A model generated the notes under the pieces. The model saw only the letters and a program-made list of their open reading frames with translations, was not told the origin of the DNA and searched no databases. From assembly GCF_003576645.1 (NCBI RefSeq), contig NC_044925.1:7206310-7270309 (forward strand): a stretch of DNA of 64,000 bases, read 5' to 3'. This DNA is from Ipomoea triloba. Taxonomy: Eukaryota; Streptophyta; Magnoliopsida; Solanales; Convolvulaceae. Shown piece after piece: positions 1 to 11,610 of the stretch (position 1 is its first letter; every line of letters starts with the position of its first letter). Both the position numbers and the translations under genes were made by a program.

Positions 1-719
1 TTTTCTGAGATCACTGGATTGGGGCTGCATGATATCAGCAAAGGTGAGTGATCTGAGTTAACCATCGGGAGATGTTCTACTGATGCTTGTGGGAATTTGA
101 TTTTCCAATCAACATTGCTCAGAGCACGGTCTAGCCTCGCTCCTCTAAATGTGGCCGAGTCAATCCCCCTCATCCAGGTAAATTTCTACCCTGTGAAGCC
201 TAAGTCAATAAGCCCTTCCCTGAAAATCCAATTGTTGAAGTCTGCACATCTTGACGAGTTGAAACAAGCTGCGTTACTGACTTCATCACTGCTTGTTACC
301 GAGTTAAAGTCGCAGCATGCCAACCAGCAGGGTTGGGTACTAAAGCTAGAGGATGTAAGCTCTGAAAATAATCTTCTTCGCAAGGATATGTTGGGGCTGC
401 CATACACAAGCGATAGCACCCAAGGCAAGCCGTTACCTTCCTTAACCTGTAGATTGACGAACTGTGGATGTGTGCTAATTACTTGGATCTCTACCGTGTG
501 GTTCCAGAACACCCATATTCCTCCTGAGAAGCCTACCGCCTCAACTCTGACCCATTCTTCAAACCCAAAGCTAATGCAGATACGATTGGCTTGGTCGCCC
601 GACACTTTCGGTTCAAAAAGACATACCAAATCTGGCTTATAACTCCTACAAAACTGTTTGAGGGTGCGTCTAAAAGCTTTAGACGCAGCACCTTGGCAAT
701 TCCATATGATGCAGATCAT
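1..719 (-). pseudogene. LINE ORF2, endonuclease part (cut by window edge)
   Basis: This is the N-terminal apurinic-type endonuclease of a plant LINE ORF2, which would nick target DNA for target-primed reverse transcription. It begins MICIIWNCQG at 719. The visible active-site landmarks are WNCQG (Asn), LVCLFEPK (Glu), CCDFNS (Asp-Asn, usually GDFN) and NSDHSPLL (Ser-Asp-His, near position 50). The frame stays open from 719 to 1 except for one TAG at 184-186, inside the conserved stretch LGFTG-stop-KFTWMRG. The RT domain would lie beyond the left edge. It follows LINE ORF1 directly on the same strand. The in-frame stop makes it a probable non-functional copy. The family is clear from the motif series; the exact LINE clade (probably L1-like) is inferred. 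Confidence 0.9.
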
Positions 720-753
720 AAAAAACAGATCAAGAAAAAAAAAACAGAGGTGC

Positions 754-2450
754 TCAAGGGCACGGGCGATCGCCCATTACCAAATCGGGATGGTTCAAGC
801 GACCATCATTTTCAAACATCATAGTCTCAAGACCCTCCGAATCTCCAGCAGGCCGACGAGTTGTATCCGGCGGGTTTTCCTTGAACGCGAACTCAAACTC
901 AGCTCTATGAGATGATTCCGGAACATCATCTTTTTCTTGAAAAACCACTGTGCTTGATATTTGCTTACCATAGTTATGTCCTCTAACCATAGTGTGTTCT
1001 GATTCAGCTGCCGCCCTCTTAGGACCCCCACCCCTTCCACCTCTGCCCCTGCTGTTGTTTCGAACGGGCTGATGATACTGGTTCCTCGGGGGGTTTTGTT
1101 CAGTATTCCCTTGGTCCGTGGGCCTGTTATACGCCTGGTTGGTTCTAATTCTTGGAAGAGCTGACGTCTTATACCGGAATGAACCTGGTGTTCCTCTGTC
1201 ATCGGTTGCAGTTCCTCCCATATCTTCATTCAGACCATTAAGAGCAGCAAATCTAGACCCCGGAATTTCGGCAGGGGCCGTTTTCTGGGCGTTGTAGTTC
1301 CTTGGTTGATCTGAACGATTATTGTCATTCCTCCTTGGCCCTCTTCTTTCTTTTCTCGCCACTAGCATCCAGGCTCCGAAATTCCCTTCAAATTTGCGAG
1401 TTGGCACATTCGTCTGTCGATCCCTTACTCATTCTCTGTTAGCTTGGTGATCTCTATTTTGCTCAAGGTCCATGTTCGAGTTATCCTCATTCATCGAATC
1501 CTCGGCCCGATCATTGCCGCACTGCCCCTGTTTATGGCCATAAATCCCGCAAGTAAAGCAAACCATGTTAATGCCCTCATATTCGATTGGCAGAACCTCA
1601 TCCTCAAGTGTGAATTTCGACAGCAGTGGTTTAGAGAGGTCTACTTCAATGCACACCCTGGCAAACTTCCCAATAGAGACTAAACTCGTTGTTGTATCCA
1701 CCTTAACCGGGCGCCCAATCTGTTTACCAATTTTCATCAAAAACCCTTCTTCAAAATATTCGATTGGGATAGCCGGGAGGCGTGCCCATACCAGTAGTTT
1801 GCTTAACTTGTTCTTGTACGGGTGGAAGTTAGGTTCCCATTCCTGAACGGTGAGATAATGGCCCAGAATGATCCACGGGCCTTCGTATTTTGCGAATTCG
1901 TAGTCTCTAAGGGACTCGAATTTCGCCACAAAATAATCTTGATCCAACGCAATTAGGTCGAAATTGGCTTCAGATATCCACATTTTCTGTAATCTTTGCA
2001 AAAGGTAAGAGTAGCTAACCTTTCTTCCAAGAACTCTGAGAATAAGGGAACGCCGCCATGGACGCCGTAATCGCTCCTTCTCCTCCTTTGTGACTGGGAT
2101 TCTTGGACAATTGGGGTCATTCTTGCCTTCGTCCATAACTTCCTCGTCAGAGCATATCTCCGTGTCAATAGGGTCAGCTTGTGAAGCCTTTCCCTAGGCT
2201 GGATTCGGTGTTTCTACCGGTGTGCCCCACTGTGCTGATTCTGGGGATTTGGGTCCAGCAGAGAGTGGTGTTTCTTGGACTACTTCTTCGATTGAACTCG
2301 GCATCGTATTCTCCATCGTGTCTCGGCCCCTCTTGGGCTTCTTCGAATTGCGCAGAACCTGATCAGCTGCCGTCGACGAATGAGCGTTCGCCGACGGTGA
2401 AAGCATTTCGTGGGTCGACTCCGTCGCTACTTCATTATCTTGGAGCGAAT
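754..2450 (-). pseudogene. LINE ORF1 (DUF4283 plus zinc knuckle)
   Basis: This is the gag-like ORF1 of the same LINE, an RNA-binding partner of ORF2. One reading frame runs from about 2450 to 754 and is interrupted by TAG at about 2194 and TGA at 1429-1431. The central part (about 2090-1500) matches plant DUF4283: SYLLQRLQKMW, FDLIALDQDYF, GPWIILGHYL, VWARLPAIPIEY. It ends in a CCHC zinc knuckle, CFTCGIYGHKQGQC, at about 1560-1520. The N-terminal region is Ser/Pro-rich. The C-terminal region (1407-754) is a basic Arg/Gly-rich tail (RGRGGRGGG). The true start is unclear because the LINE 5' boundary fades into AT-rich sequence near 2450. Recognition is firm; coding capacity is lost. Confidence 0.88.
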
Positions 2451-3477
2451 TCTTTTTTTTTTCATTCAATTGATTAATTAGCAGAATATTAATTAAGAAT
2501 AATGTATACTCCTTAATTACCATATAGTAATCATAATAAAATCACCTCATTTTTATTGGAATTAATGATAAATTTCCAAACATCATTATCTTACTCTAAG
2601 AACTCTAACTATAGCACCTACATTAAAAATAAAAATAAAAATAAAAACCAAATTAATTCCACAAATAAAACCCTAAGGATAAATATAAAGTATACCCTAA
2701 AGAGCCAAATTAAGTTTGACATGTTTAGGTAGAATTATAGCTCTTAATACATTATACAACCCAACTATTAGACAAAAATACACAACAAATAAAACATGTC
2801 CATAAACCAAACATAACATTCATGAAATAAGGTTAATCTATACACTTAAAAGAAAGCAGAGCTAATCTATACATACATGCTTTAGAAATATCTTATAATC
2901 AATGGAGCACTAAAGTCCTGGATAATTTACTCCAGACATTCTGAAATAGAGCACTAAAAAGCTATAATTTTGGATAATTTACTTCATTAGTGATGTAAAA
3001 TAAGTATAAAAATTTACAACAACAATATACAATATACTACCAATGTCGATCATCTACAAAAAGGTTTTCAATAACGTGTAATTCAAAACAGTTATATTAT
3101 GTTTTCTTTTTATACAAAGATGACAAAATTGCTATATATCTACATAAAAAATATATCATTCGTACAAATAATTTCTATAACTGAGTTGCTAGACAACTAG
3201 ATAATTAGCCTAATTAATACAAATCATAAACATTGATATATAAAATGTCTAAAGTTTCAGCACTAGATGCATATATATACACGTTGGCTATTAATTGGGC
3301 AATTATTTGCTCAAATTCAACTAATGATAACATTAGAAAACATAATCGATCAAACTCAATTCTTTAATTGTACTATATAATATTCGACATTATAATTTAC
3401 ATAATTGTATATCAATCTAATATTCTTAACATATTATAGTAAATATATTTTGTGCAATGCACGGGCGAAAATACTAG
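2451..3477 (+). mobile_element. AT-rich stretch ending in a Helitron 3' terminus
   Basis: There is no coding sequence here. The last ~200 bp match the 3' ends seen at 7602, 16777, 25411 and 27092: a shared subterminal block, a short hairpin around TGTGCAATGCACGGG, and CTAG at 3474-3477 followed by T. This is the plant Helitron 3' signature (hairpin just upstream of CTRR, insertion between A and T). A 5' TC end was not identified, so the left limit is open and may be anywhere right of the LINE. Confidence 0.6.
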
Positions 3478-3499
3478 TTGATGTAAAAGTATCAAACCA

Positions 3500-3751
3500 C
3501 CCTCTAAACTCTAATGGCCTGTTTGGTTGGATTTAGTTTGGGGGCAATTGCAATTCATTGAATTACAATTCAGTGAATTTCCAAACTACAGTGTTTGGTT
3601 GGAGGGAATTGCAATTCCGCAGAATTGCAATTCGGTGGAGAGGAGGGGCAATTTGTTGGTGTAAAGGCAATTTTGCCCCTCCTCTCATACCCTTTGTTTT
3701 TTTTTTAATTTAATTTGAAAGAATTATTATTATTATTATTATTTTGAAAGA

Positions 3752-3783
<32 letters not shown>

Positions 3784-3930
3784 TACTACATCTACCACAA
3801 CATAAGGGCATTTTAGTCATTTTGTCGCTTCTTACCTTTCAATTCCCTGTACTCCTATTTCTGCATACCAATAATTTCAATTCCTATCATCGCATCCTCG
3901 CTCATATTGGCTAGAACCCATAACCTCTTA
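3500..3930. repeat. MITE-like debris with an ATT/TTA microsatellite
   Basis: The text GGCCTGTTTGGTTGG, repeated imperfectly near 3595, and inverted GCAATTGCAATTC blocks resemble ends of plant MITEs. A (ATT)n-type microsatellite lies at 3725-3782. No matching right end or target duplication was found, so element type and limits are uncertain. Confidence 0.35.
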
Positions 3931-4423
3931 TTTGGAAAAGTCATTTCGTGACACTAGACCATAAGGTCATAACAGTTTTATTTTTCTTTAAATTTATGAC
4001 AAAACGATTTAATTATCATACTCTTTTTTTTCTTTTCTTTTTTTCGACAAAGTTACAAAGCATCAGGTCTGAGCATAATGTTCAAAATTTTGGGTAGTGA
4101 AAAACAAAACTTTGGGTAGGCATTTTCACAATATATTTGGATTCATTCTCCTACGGCTACAGGAATTACTATTCCTTTAATGAGAAAATGATACATAACG
4201 AAATAATGAATTCTAAAGAACTATGGTTAACAAACAAGAGACTGATGCATATACATTAGTAGTCAAAACATTCTCATACACTAACATTGCCAAGAGCACG
4301 GCTACTAAATTTCTCATAATACTCTCTCACAAAGGCATTGCAGTAGATGAAAGAATGCAGTTGGTGAAAAAAGAATCTTGAAGGCTATTAAAGTCTTTCT
4401 TGACAAATGCTTTCTGAATTCAA
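3931..4423. other. Downstream flank of the hydroxylase gene
   Basis: AT-rich sequence without a recognisable gene. The part next to 4424 probably holds the 3' UTR and polyadenylation region of the minus-strand hydroxylase gene; I could not place a specific poly(A) site. Confidence 0.4.
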
Positions 4424-6907
4424 TTATCGACTCTTCAAATCTGATTTTGATGGTGGTAATGTTCCGAACACTCTATCCCACAATGCAGAAGTAATGCCGA
4501 AACCTTTGTTCTGAATACGAAAATGGTGGTTCAGGTGATATTTCTGCATAATCAGAGAATGCATAACATCATCAACTAAATCCATATCAATTGCTAGAAA
4601 GAGCATTGACAGTCATTGATTGGGAACAGACTTGCATGGTTTTCACAAATTCATATAGCACAAAACTGAACAAAGGCAAAAATTGATTAAAATTGGGTCA
4701 TCAAAGGTTCAATGTGACAATCTCCAGGAAAAAATCCCAAAACACCTCTAAAGAAAAAGACACATCTTCATAGCCATGTCAGAAAGTTGACTACAAAATC
4801 TGAATACCAAACACAAGCTACTATAATGGCTTACCTTGAGATTTTTTGGCACATCACTCGTGGGTTGTCCATGGTGCAAGTAGTAATGGGTTACATCATA
4901 CATCACATAACCCAGTAAGCCTCCTCCAAACAAAGCAGGAGCAGTCAATGGAGTGGCAAAGAGCTTTACTAGGTTCCAGAACTGTAATAAAGAAGCTTAA
5001 TGCATCAGGCTATCAGTGTGACCAGAGGTAGTAGGAATTACGACCATTCTAAAGCATGCTCAGAAATACTAAGTATATGTAACAATCAGTGCATTTACAT
5101 GATTCTCTCCATGACATGATGAATTACGATGAAATCATTAGATAACTTATATTTTTACAAAATCCATAGACACATATAGTTGCTACCAAATCTCTATATA
5201 TAAATAATTTACAGATGCTATGCAATCATATTTTCCAATGTATCAAGTAAAGAAGGAAAAATATAGAACTGGCAAAATTAAGATACATCAATACTAAGTG
5301 AACATGTTAGATTTGTGCATACTTTAGAACCAAGCACAGTACTACAGTATTGCCTATTGAATTTCATTTTGTATCAAATGCTCGAGATAGACAGAATTAG
5401 ATCAAACTTGATACTGATGCATTTGAACATGCAAGTATACAAAGAACTTGTTAGATTGAAGCACTGTTAGATCCAAATATCTGAATGTGCAAGCATCTGA
5501 AAAAATTAAGTTCAAAGCAATCTTCTATCAAACTTGATACTGATGCATTTGAGCATGCAAGTATACAAAGAACTTGTTTGATTGAAGCACTGTTAGATCC
5601 AAATATCTGAATGTGCAAGCATCTGAAAAAATCAAGTTCAAAGCAATCTTCTATGCAGAATGGCAACCATGCCTATATTTGTTCAATGTTCAACAAACTA
5701 AAGCTGGGTTGAACTGTCTATGTACATTGCATCTATTGTGAGGCATCATTTTATGTCAGAACAAGATAGTTTGCCAGACAAAATACTTATGTAAGTTTTA
5801 TAACTGCAGCCATGGCCAAAAACAGACATATCACATTGCCGAGAAGATGTGAGCTCAATTCACATACAATAAGCATCTCATAAAATATTAGTAAAAAGAA
5901 TGCTAAGGTAAAGATTAATGGGGTTATGATGTGAACACATACTGGCACACAGAGAACAGCTGCTGCAGCAGGAGGGAAAACAAGGCGTAGCCCATCCATG
6001 GGGTGCTTGTGGTGACAACCATGAAGAAGATAATGAATGGTATTCCCCCTGTATTCCAATAGAATCACAAAATTAATAGACAAAAGATCAGGTAAAAAGA
6101 TGTCATTCAGCATTAGAAGTGCATAGGCACTAAAACTTACCAATAGCTCTTTGTCTTAATATGAAAAAGGTAGCGGTGAAGAATGTATTCCACTAGTGTC
6201 CAAATGAAAATGCCAAATACTACCAGTAGTGCAACATGAGGAATCGTGAGACCCATCCGAAGAGACATTGAAACGAACCAGCATACAACTGGGAGCCAAA
6301 CGAGAGGAATTACCCACCACACAGTGCGGGTGAGAAACTGTTCCAAATATAACAGCTTCAGTATAACAATGAAGATTATAATACATCAAACTTCTGAACA
6401 TTATCATAATGTGCACAAAAAAGTAGAAAATGGGCATTTAAAATTTTAGCCATTTTGTGATTGACCTTAATCAAATCCAGTCAAGGCAGTAAAATTGACC
6501 TCAAACAAAAAAGTAGCCAATAGCTATTGGTGGGTTTAAAAAGTGTAATACCTCCCAAAAGTCACTTTCAAAAAACCGAGGACCTTCTCTGCTAGGAATA
6601 GGCTGATGAACCCACTCTTGATAAGATTCTCCAAGATGGCCAACCTGCAATACCACTCCAAACAGTCAAAGGGGTAATTAAGAATGCACAATAACAAGAA
6701 GGTTGCAGGCATAAATTCCTTCAACAAATCCACATTACTCTCAAGCATTAATATAAGCGAAACACCGTATCATTACACACTGACACCACATATTAAGGGT
6801 ACAGGAAACGGAGAAGAGACATTTTTCATTCACACAAAAAGGACAGCAGTATTCACCTGGAAGACAAGGGGTTTATTCAGATCCACCGTGAATACCTGTG
6901 CAACCAT
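4424..6907 (-). CDS. FAH1: Dihydroceramide fatty acyl 2-hydroxylase, six coding exons
   Basis: This di-iron ER-membrane enzyme adds the 2-hydroxyl to very-long-chain fatty acyl groups of sphingolipids. Coding exons on the minus strand are 6907-6857, 6644-6552, 6337-6141, 6048-5943, 4981-4835 and 4543-4424. All introns are GT...AG, and the exons sum to 714 bp, or 237 residues plus stop, the length I recall for Arabidopsis FAH1. It starts MVAQVFTVDLNKPLVFQ. Histidine motifs for the two irons are visible: HRYLFH (exon 3), HGCHHKH (exon 4), HYYLHH (exon 5), YHLNHH (exon 6). Hydrophobic segments lie in exons 3 and 4-5. The reading frame is undamaged. Plants often have FAH1 and FAH2, and which one this is cannot be settled here. 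A decayed copy lies at 42385-45012. Confidence 0.95.
5401..5652. repeat. 126-bp tandem duplication in hydroxylase intron 4
   Basis: Two head-to-tail copies, 5401-5526 and 5527-5652, differ at only a few bases. They lie in the largest intron, between exons 4 and 5 of the hydroxylase gene, and leave the splice sites untouched. Confidence 0.9.
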
Positions 6908-7140
6908 GGTTGAATTTCTAAGAAAGCTGGAATAAAAATCAAAACAGAAAACAAATCTCGTTAGCGAATACAAAATGTGCGTCGTTTTCTCCGCAGTAGA
7001 TCTATCACTTGCTACTTCATACTCCAAAATACATGAAAACAGCTAAGAACTTTAATTTTCAAACGGAAAAAAAGCAAGAGCCAAAAAAGATGAAGAGGAA
7101 GAAGAGAAGAGGGAATACCTGAAAGACAAATATTCGGGTC
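6908..7140 (-). promoter_or_regulatory. 5' UTR of the hydroxylase gene with a leader intron
   Basis: Upstream of the ATG the minus strand reads CTTTCTTAG (acceptor, exon resumes at 6917) and, further up, TTTGTCTTTCAG followed by GTATTCC (donor at 7118-7117). This supports a 5' UTR intron of about 200 bp. The transcription start was not located. Splice sites are seen; the leader exon is inferred. Confidence 0.55.
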
Positions 7141-7600
7141 AGATCTTGAAATGGAGCTCTCAAGATTATGGCGAGCAGCGCTTGTGAAGCAGAGGACAGT
7201 TTGCGAAAATAGTATCTATATGGTTAATTCTGATACTGTGGGACCGCCCTAGGAAAAAGCCAGTCGATCTTGAAAGCTTGACCAGGCTGGCAGTCGCATC
7301 GAGACAACTCATCCAACGGCAAACGCTCGATCGCCTTTTTCGATGTTTTTTTAACTTTTTTTTTTTTTNTTTTTTTTTTTTTTTTTTTTTTTAGTGGTGG
7401 TGGTCAACGAGGGTCAATGGCGATAATTTTATCGGTAACCTGTTAGTTACCGGTAAATCGGACTTATTTGACTCATTTTGACAAGTTAAATTGTTTAATT
7501 GCAATTTTTTAAAGTTCAATGACCTAATTGCACTTTTGAGTAAAGTTCAAGGGTCTATTAACCCTTTTCCCTCATTATCATCATCACTGTTATTATTATT
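7141..7600. other. Upstream flank with poly-T tract and MITE-like text
   Basis: About 200 bp of less AT-rich sequence upstream of the hydroxylase leader probably contains its promoter. A poly-T run follows at 7343-7391, with a single N at 7369. The stretch 7395-7575 resembles repeat-derived sequence common in plant intergenic DNA (AAAGTTCAA repeated). No gene is seen. Confidence 0.4.
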
Positions 7601-7601
7601 A

Positions 7602-9600
7602 CTAGTATTTTCACACGTGTGATGCACGGAATGGATTTGTTATAATATATTAAGAATATTTGGATTGTGATGCACGGAATGGATTTGTTATAATATATTA
7701 AGAATATTTGGATGGATATATAATTATATAAACTATAACATCAAATATTATATAGTGGAATTAAAGATATGTTTTGGATCGATTATGTTTTCTGATGTTA
7801 TCCTTGTTTGAATTCCAGCAAATAATTGCTTAATTAATAGCTAATGTGTAGATGTACACATGCGATGCTAGAACTTTAGAGATTTTATATATCATTGTTT
7901 AGGATTTTTATAAATTGGACAAATATGTCTGTTTTCTAGTAACTCAGTTATAGGAATCAATTGCATGTTATTCTAATTCATATGTATGGAAGATATATTT
8001 TTATGTAGATATATAACAATTTCTCCATCTTGAAAAAAAACATAATATCATCGGTTGTATTTACATATTATTGAAAACCCCTTTGTAGACAATATTGGTA
8101 ATAGCAACACAATCTTGTTCATCCTCGTCTAGAACTAATTAACACTTTCAGGCTATCAGGATGGGTGACCGGGATAAAACCATGCATGTACAATTGACCA
8201 TGATTAAAAACTGGTTTTTTCAGCAATAACCCAACGTGAGTTAGTGTTCGACCCTGCTTTTGTTGATAGTCATGGCATATGCAAGCATCAATGGAAATTA
8301 TTTATGCTAGAACTTGAAGGGCAATCTCGTATCAGAAAGAGTAAGAGACGTTCGAGGGATAAGAACTTTGATTCCTTCATGTGTCTCATTAACTATTTTT
8401 GCTTCAACAATGTGATCTGCCAATCTTGTGATGATGAGTCGCATACCGTTATAAAGACCAAGAGAATGGTCTATCTTTCGCAATAACATAACAGGTGTAC
8501 CGACCTTTAATTAATGACAATGAATGATTAAGAAAATCATACAATCTCAAACTATTTAAGAAATTAGGAATGTGTACCTCTAATAGATTTTCACCGTTTG
8601 GTTCTGCCTTACACAAAGAGTTACAACTTAAATATGTTCGTCCTTTTGCAATATTCATGTCGCACATGTACTGAATAATTTGATCAACGATATCTAAATT
8701 CAGCGAGCGGATCACTGACCTTCCAGCTGCGACTCATCAAGTGTGCCATATCTTGAGCTTGAAATTTTAAAAAATCACTTTTAATGTAATTAAAGCATTG
8801 TGTTATAACAATATTGACACAGAAATTTTAATTTTATAATCTACATGTATATATTCTGTGATTTTTTGCATAAAATTAGTTTTGATAGTCAAACTGTAAA
8901 ATATATTGATTTTACCAATCACTAAATTTTAAAATGTTTCAGATTCCCAGGTATATATAAGTAAAACTCACATCTAAAGCCTAATTTTTTTGTCAATATT
9001 TCACACATATAAAACAAGTCTCTGACTATTGTGAGAAGTTAGTAACCTTGAGTCTAACATACAACATAAAGCATTGTGTGATAGTGGGTAGTAACTTTGA
9101 GGTAAGACCATTCAAGCATATAAGCATATTTCGAGTTTGTTTCTATGTTCTCAAAATTCAAATCATCATACTGGCATCGGGCAATAAATAAAAATATATC
9201 AGAATGTATGAATCATATATTTAATCTGTTAATCCAAACTTCACTCTAGATTACCAAATGGAGTGTATGGCTTTTTGGAATGATGCACATCCAAACTATT
9301 GAAATGCGATGTCCATAACCGTTGATTGACATACTATTCATGCTTCATATTTCATCAAAGTATCCGTTTCGTATGATATTATGATTTATAACATATAAGA
9401 ATCGACAAATAAACTATAGTATGAGTCTTCCTTGCATGCAACAAACATCACAAAAATTCAATATTCTAAAATAAGTGTATAAATGCAATATGTAGATAAT
9501 TTGCATTGCATTATATATCATTAATTTAATTACTTGTTGGTTAGTTATTGCAAGATCTTGAGGTACACTTATATTTTAATATTCAGTAAGTATAACTATA
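7602..9600 (-). mobile_element. Helitron, 3' end at 7602, carrying helicase relics
   Basis: The plus strand reads CTAGTATTTTCACACGTGTG at 7602, the reverse complement of a Helitron 3' terminus; the next ~220 bp match the other 3' ends in the window. The subterminal block with the GATGCACGG arm is duplicated in tandem (copies start 7621 and 7669). Helicase coding remnants lie at 8150-8715 on the minus strand, as expected near a Helitron 3' end. No 5' TC end was found before the hAT element at 9624, so the right limit is approximate. Confidence 0.75.
8150..8715 (-). pseudogene. Helitron helicase, C-terminal (PIF1-like) fragment
   Basis: Translating the minus strand across small frameshifts gives the end of a RepHel helicase: LDIVDQIIQYMCDM, YLSCNSLCKAEPNGENL, then GTPVMLLRKIDHSLGLYNG, RLIITRLADHIVEAKIVN, KVLIPRTSLTLSDTRLPF, and a degraded YAMTINKS and VGLLLKKPV tail. 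The usual order is the same as in PIF1-type superfamily 1B helicases of Helitrons. At least two frameshifts and several stops show it is dead. The Rep and Walker A parts are absent. Related copies lie at 25890-26500 and 27570-28180. Confidence 0.85.
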
Positions 9601-9623
9601 TTAGAGAAAAATTCACCTGGGAG

Positions 9624-10367
9624 TAGACCTGGCAATTATCGACACGACCCGTTAACACGACACGAAAATAATGGGTTAGTGTTTAACCTTAACATGTCCC
9701 GGGTCGTTAACTGGTTGACCCGTTAAGAATCCGTTATGTTTTCGTGTCTTAATAGTTAAACCTATTAAGAACTCGTTTAACCTGTTAATATTATCGTGTT
9801 AACCCGTTTACACAGACCTGTTTAGAACCCGCTAAGAACCATTGTCTTTACAAAATATATCATGAACATGATTAAGAATGAATTTACTACATTAGGCCAA
9901 GATCATACACCAATTATTGATGTTCAACAATCTGAAATTTGAATGTTTATTGTGTTCAATTTTATTCTAAAAACTAGTATGAACTTCTTTAATTATGATT
10001 TTTGGATGTTATTTTATAATTTTATGAATGTTATAAATGGAATATTTTTTTAGTTTGTTTGATGGATTGGATTGTATGTTTTATTTATTTTTTTATATAA
10101 TTTAACTTTAAATTTTAGTTTTTAATATATCAATAGATTTAGTGGGTTTAAACGGGTTTCGTGTCATATCGTGTCGACACGATCCGAAACCCGTTAATAA
10201 AACGTGTCTATCGTCTCAACCTGTTTAAACCGTTAACAAATCGTGTTCGTGTTACAATTTTGAACCCGTTAACCTTAACGTGTCGTGTTCGTGTTTAGCC
10301 TTATCGTGTTCGTGTCATTATCGTGTCGACCCGTTAACGAACCCATATACACGAATTGCCATGTCTA
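9624..10367. mobile_element. Non-autonomous hAT element with 8-bp target duplication
   Basis: Termini are TAGACCTGGCAATT and AATTGCCATGTCTA (inverted), flanked by identical CCTGGGAG at 9616-9623 and 10368-10375. An 8-bp duplication and TAG...CTA ends are typical of hAT. Subterminal regions are full of ACACGACCCGTTAAC-like repeats in both orientations. No transposase is encoded. Confidence 0.93.
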
Positions 10368-10443
10368 CCTGGGAGTAATGAGATAATCAGTTGAGTGATT
10401 GTTGGTTGACCATAGAGCGTTGATATTCTCTGGACAAATAATT

Positions 10444-10749
10444 GTTGGAAAAAATAGCATAAAATGACATTTTAGTGGCTATATTGTGGTACAAATATAT
10501 ATGGGGTCCACTTTCGATTTGGGTCGGGTTAAAGTGAATTCCGGTTCTTCGTAGTTAGACGAAAAGATTGATATATTGTACGCTCAAAACGGATAATGGG
10601 TGAATTAGAAATTCGTTCTCAAAATTGACCCATTTGAGTTAGAAAAATAGAGAGAAAAAAGCTTTCAAGTAGCTTTTGTCCCATATTGGTTTGGGAAGTG
10701 GGGTTGCACCACTACTTATATAAGAGTCTTTCTAAGGCTTAATGAATTG
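10444..10749 (+). mobile_element. LTR fragment, probably copia type
   Basis: Starts near TGTTGGAAAAAATAGC and includes a TATA-like ACTTATATAAGAGTC near 10713-10727, as in plant copia LTRs. No second LTR, primer site or coding region was found. It is cut at 10750 by a hAT-like end. Confidence 0.45.
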
Positions 10750-11105
10750 TAGGGGTGTGCATTCGGTTAACCGAACCGGATTAACCAAAATTTTTAAACC
10801 TTTAATCTAACCGAACTTTTTAAACTTAAAATTTAAAATTCTAAAAATAACACCTAAAATAAGAAATTCAATTAAAATAAAATAAAAATCATAATAAATC
10901 CAATTAAAATAAAATACAAGTCATAATAGGAATTAAGAATTTAGTAACACATAACTACATAAGTATTTATATTTATTTATTTATATATACATTAAAAACT
11001 TCGGTTAACCGTTCGGTTAACCGACCTTTCGAACCGAATTAACCGTTAACCGAAGTTTTAAGATTCCTTTAACCAAACTAAAAATTTCGGTTGGGTTAAT
11101 GGTTA
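10750..11105. mobile_element. hAT-like element fragment with CGGTTAACCG subterminal repeats
   Basis: The left end TAGGGGTGTGCATTCGGTTA is typical of a plant hAT MITE family, and CGGTTAACCGAA-type repeats recur at about 10990-11055. The matching right end (GCACACCCTA) is absent, so this is a truncated or eroded copy and the right limit is approximate. Confidence 0.6.
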
Positions 11106-11610
11106 TAATTAAATTAATATTAATATTTGATTGGAAATTGAATGAAAAAGAAAATGAATTTATTTCGACAATTAAATTATTATAATTATATTAATCATAT
11201 TAATATTTATGAAGGAAAAAGAAAATTAATATATTAATATTTCATTGGAAATATAATTGGCAATTATATTTTTATAATTATATTACTTATTAATTATATA
11301 GAAATGAATATTAAAATCTTTTTATGAATGAAAAAGGAAATAAATATTACACACGGGGATCTGTTATTAATATTATGTTACTAATTGGCACAGGAATCAA
11401 GCCAAATGAAAAAGGAGATTAATAATAAAAATTCATTATAAATATAACATAGTTTTTGCTATGCAAAAATTAGTAACCACCAAATGAAATATTAGGAAAA
11501 AATTATGAAGGAAAAAGAAATGGAAATGAATATTTATTCCTTTTATGAAGGAAAAAGGAAATGAATATATTCATATTTCACTGTAAATGTAATCGACAAT
11601 TATATTATAA

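Noticed and set aside
97..642. Open frame of 181 codons on the plus strand
   Set aside because: It lies opposite the LINE endonuclease frame, whose motifs are clear on the minus strand; the plus-strand translation has no domain.
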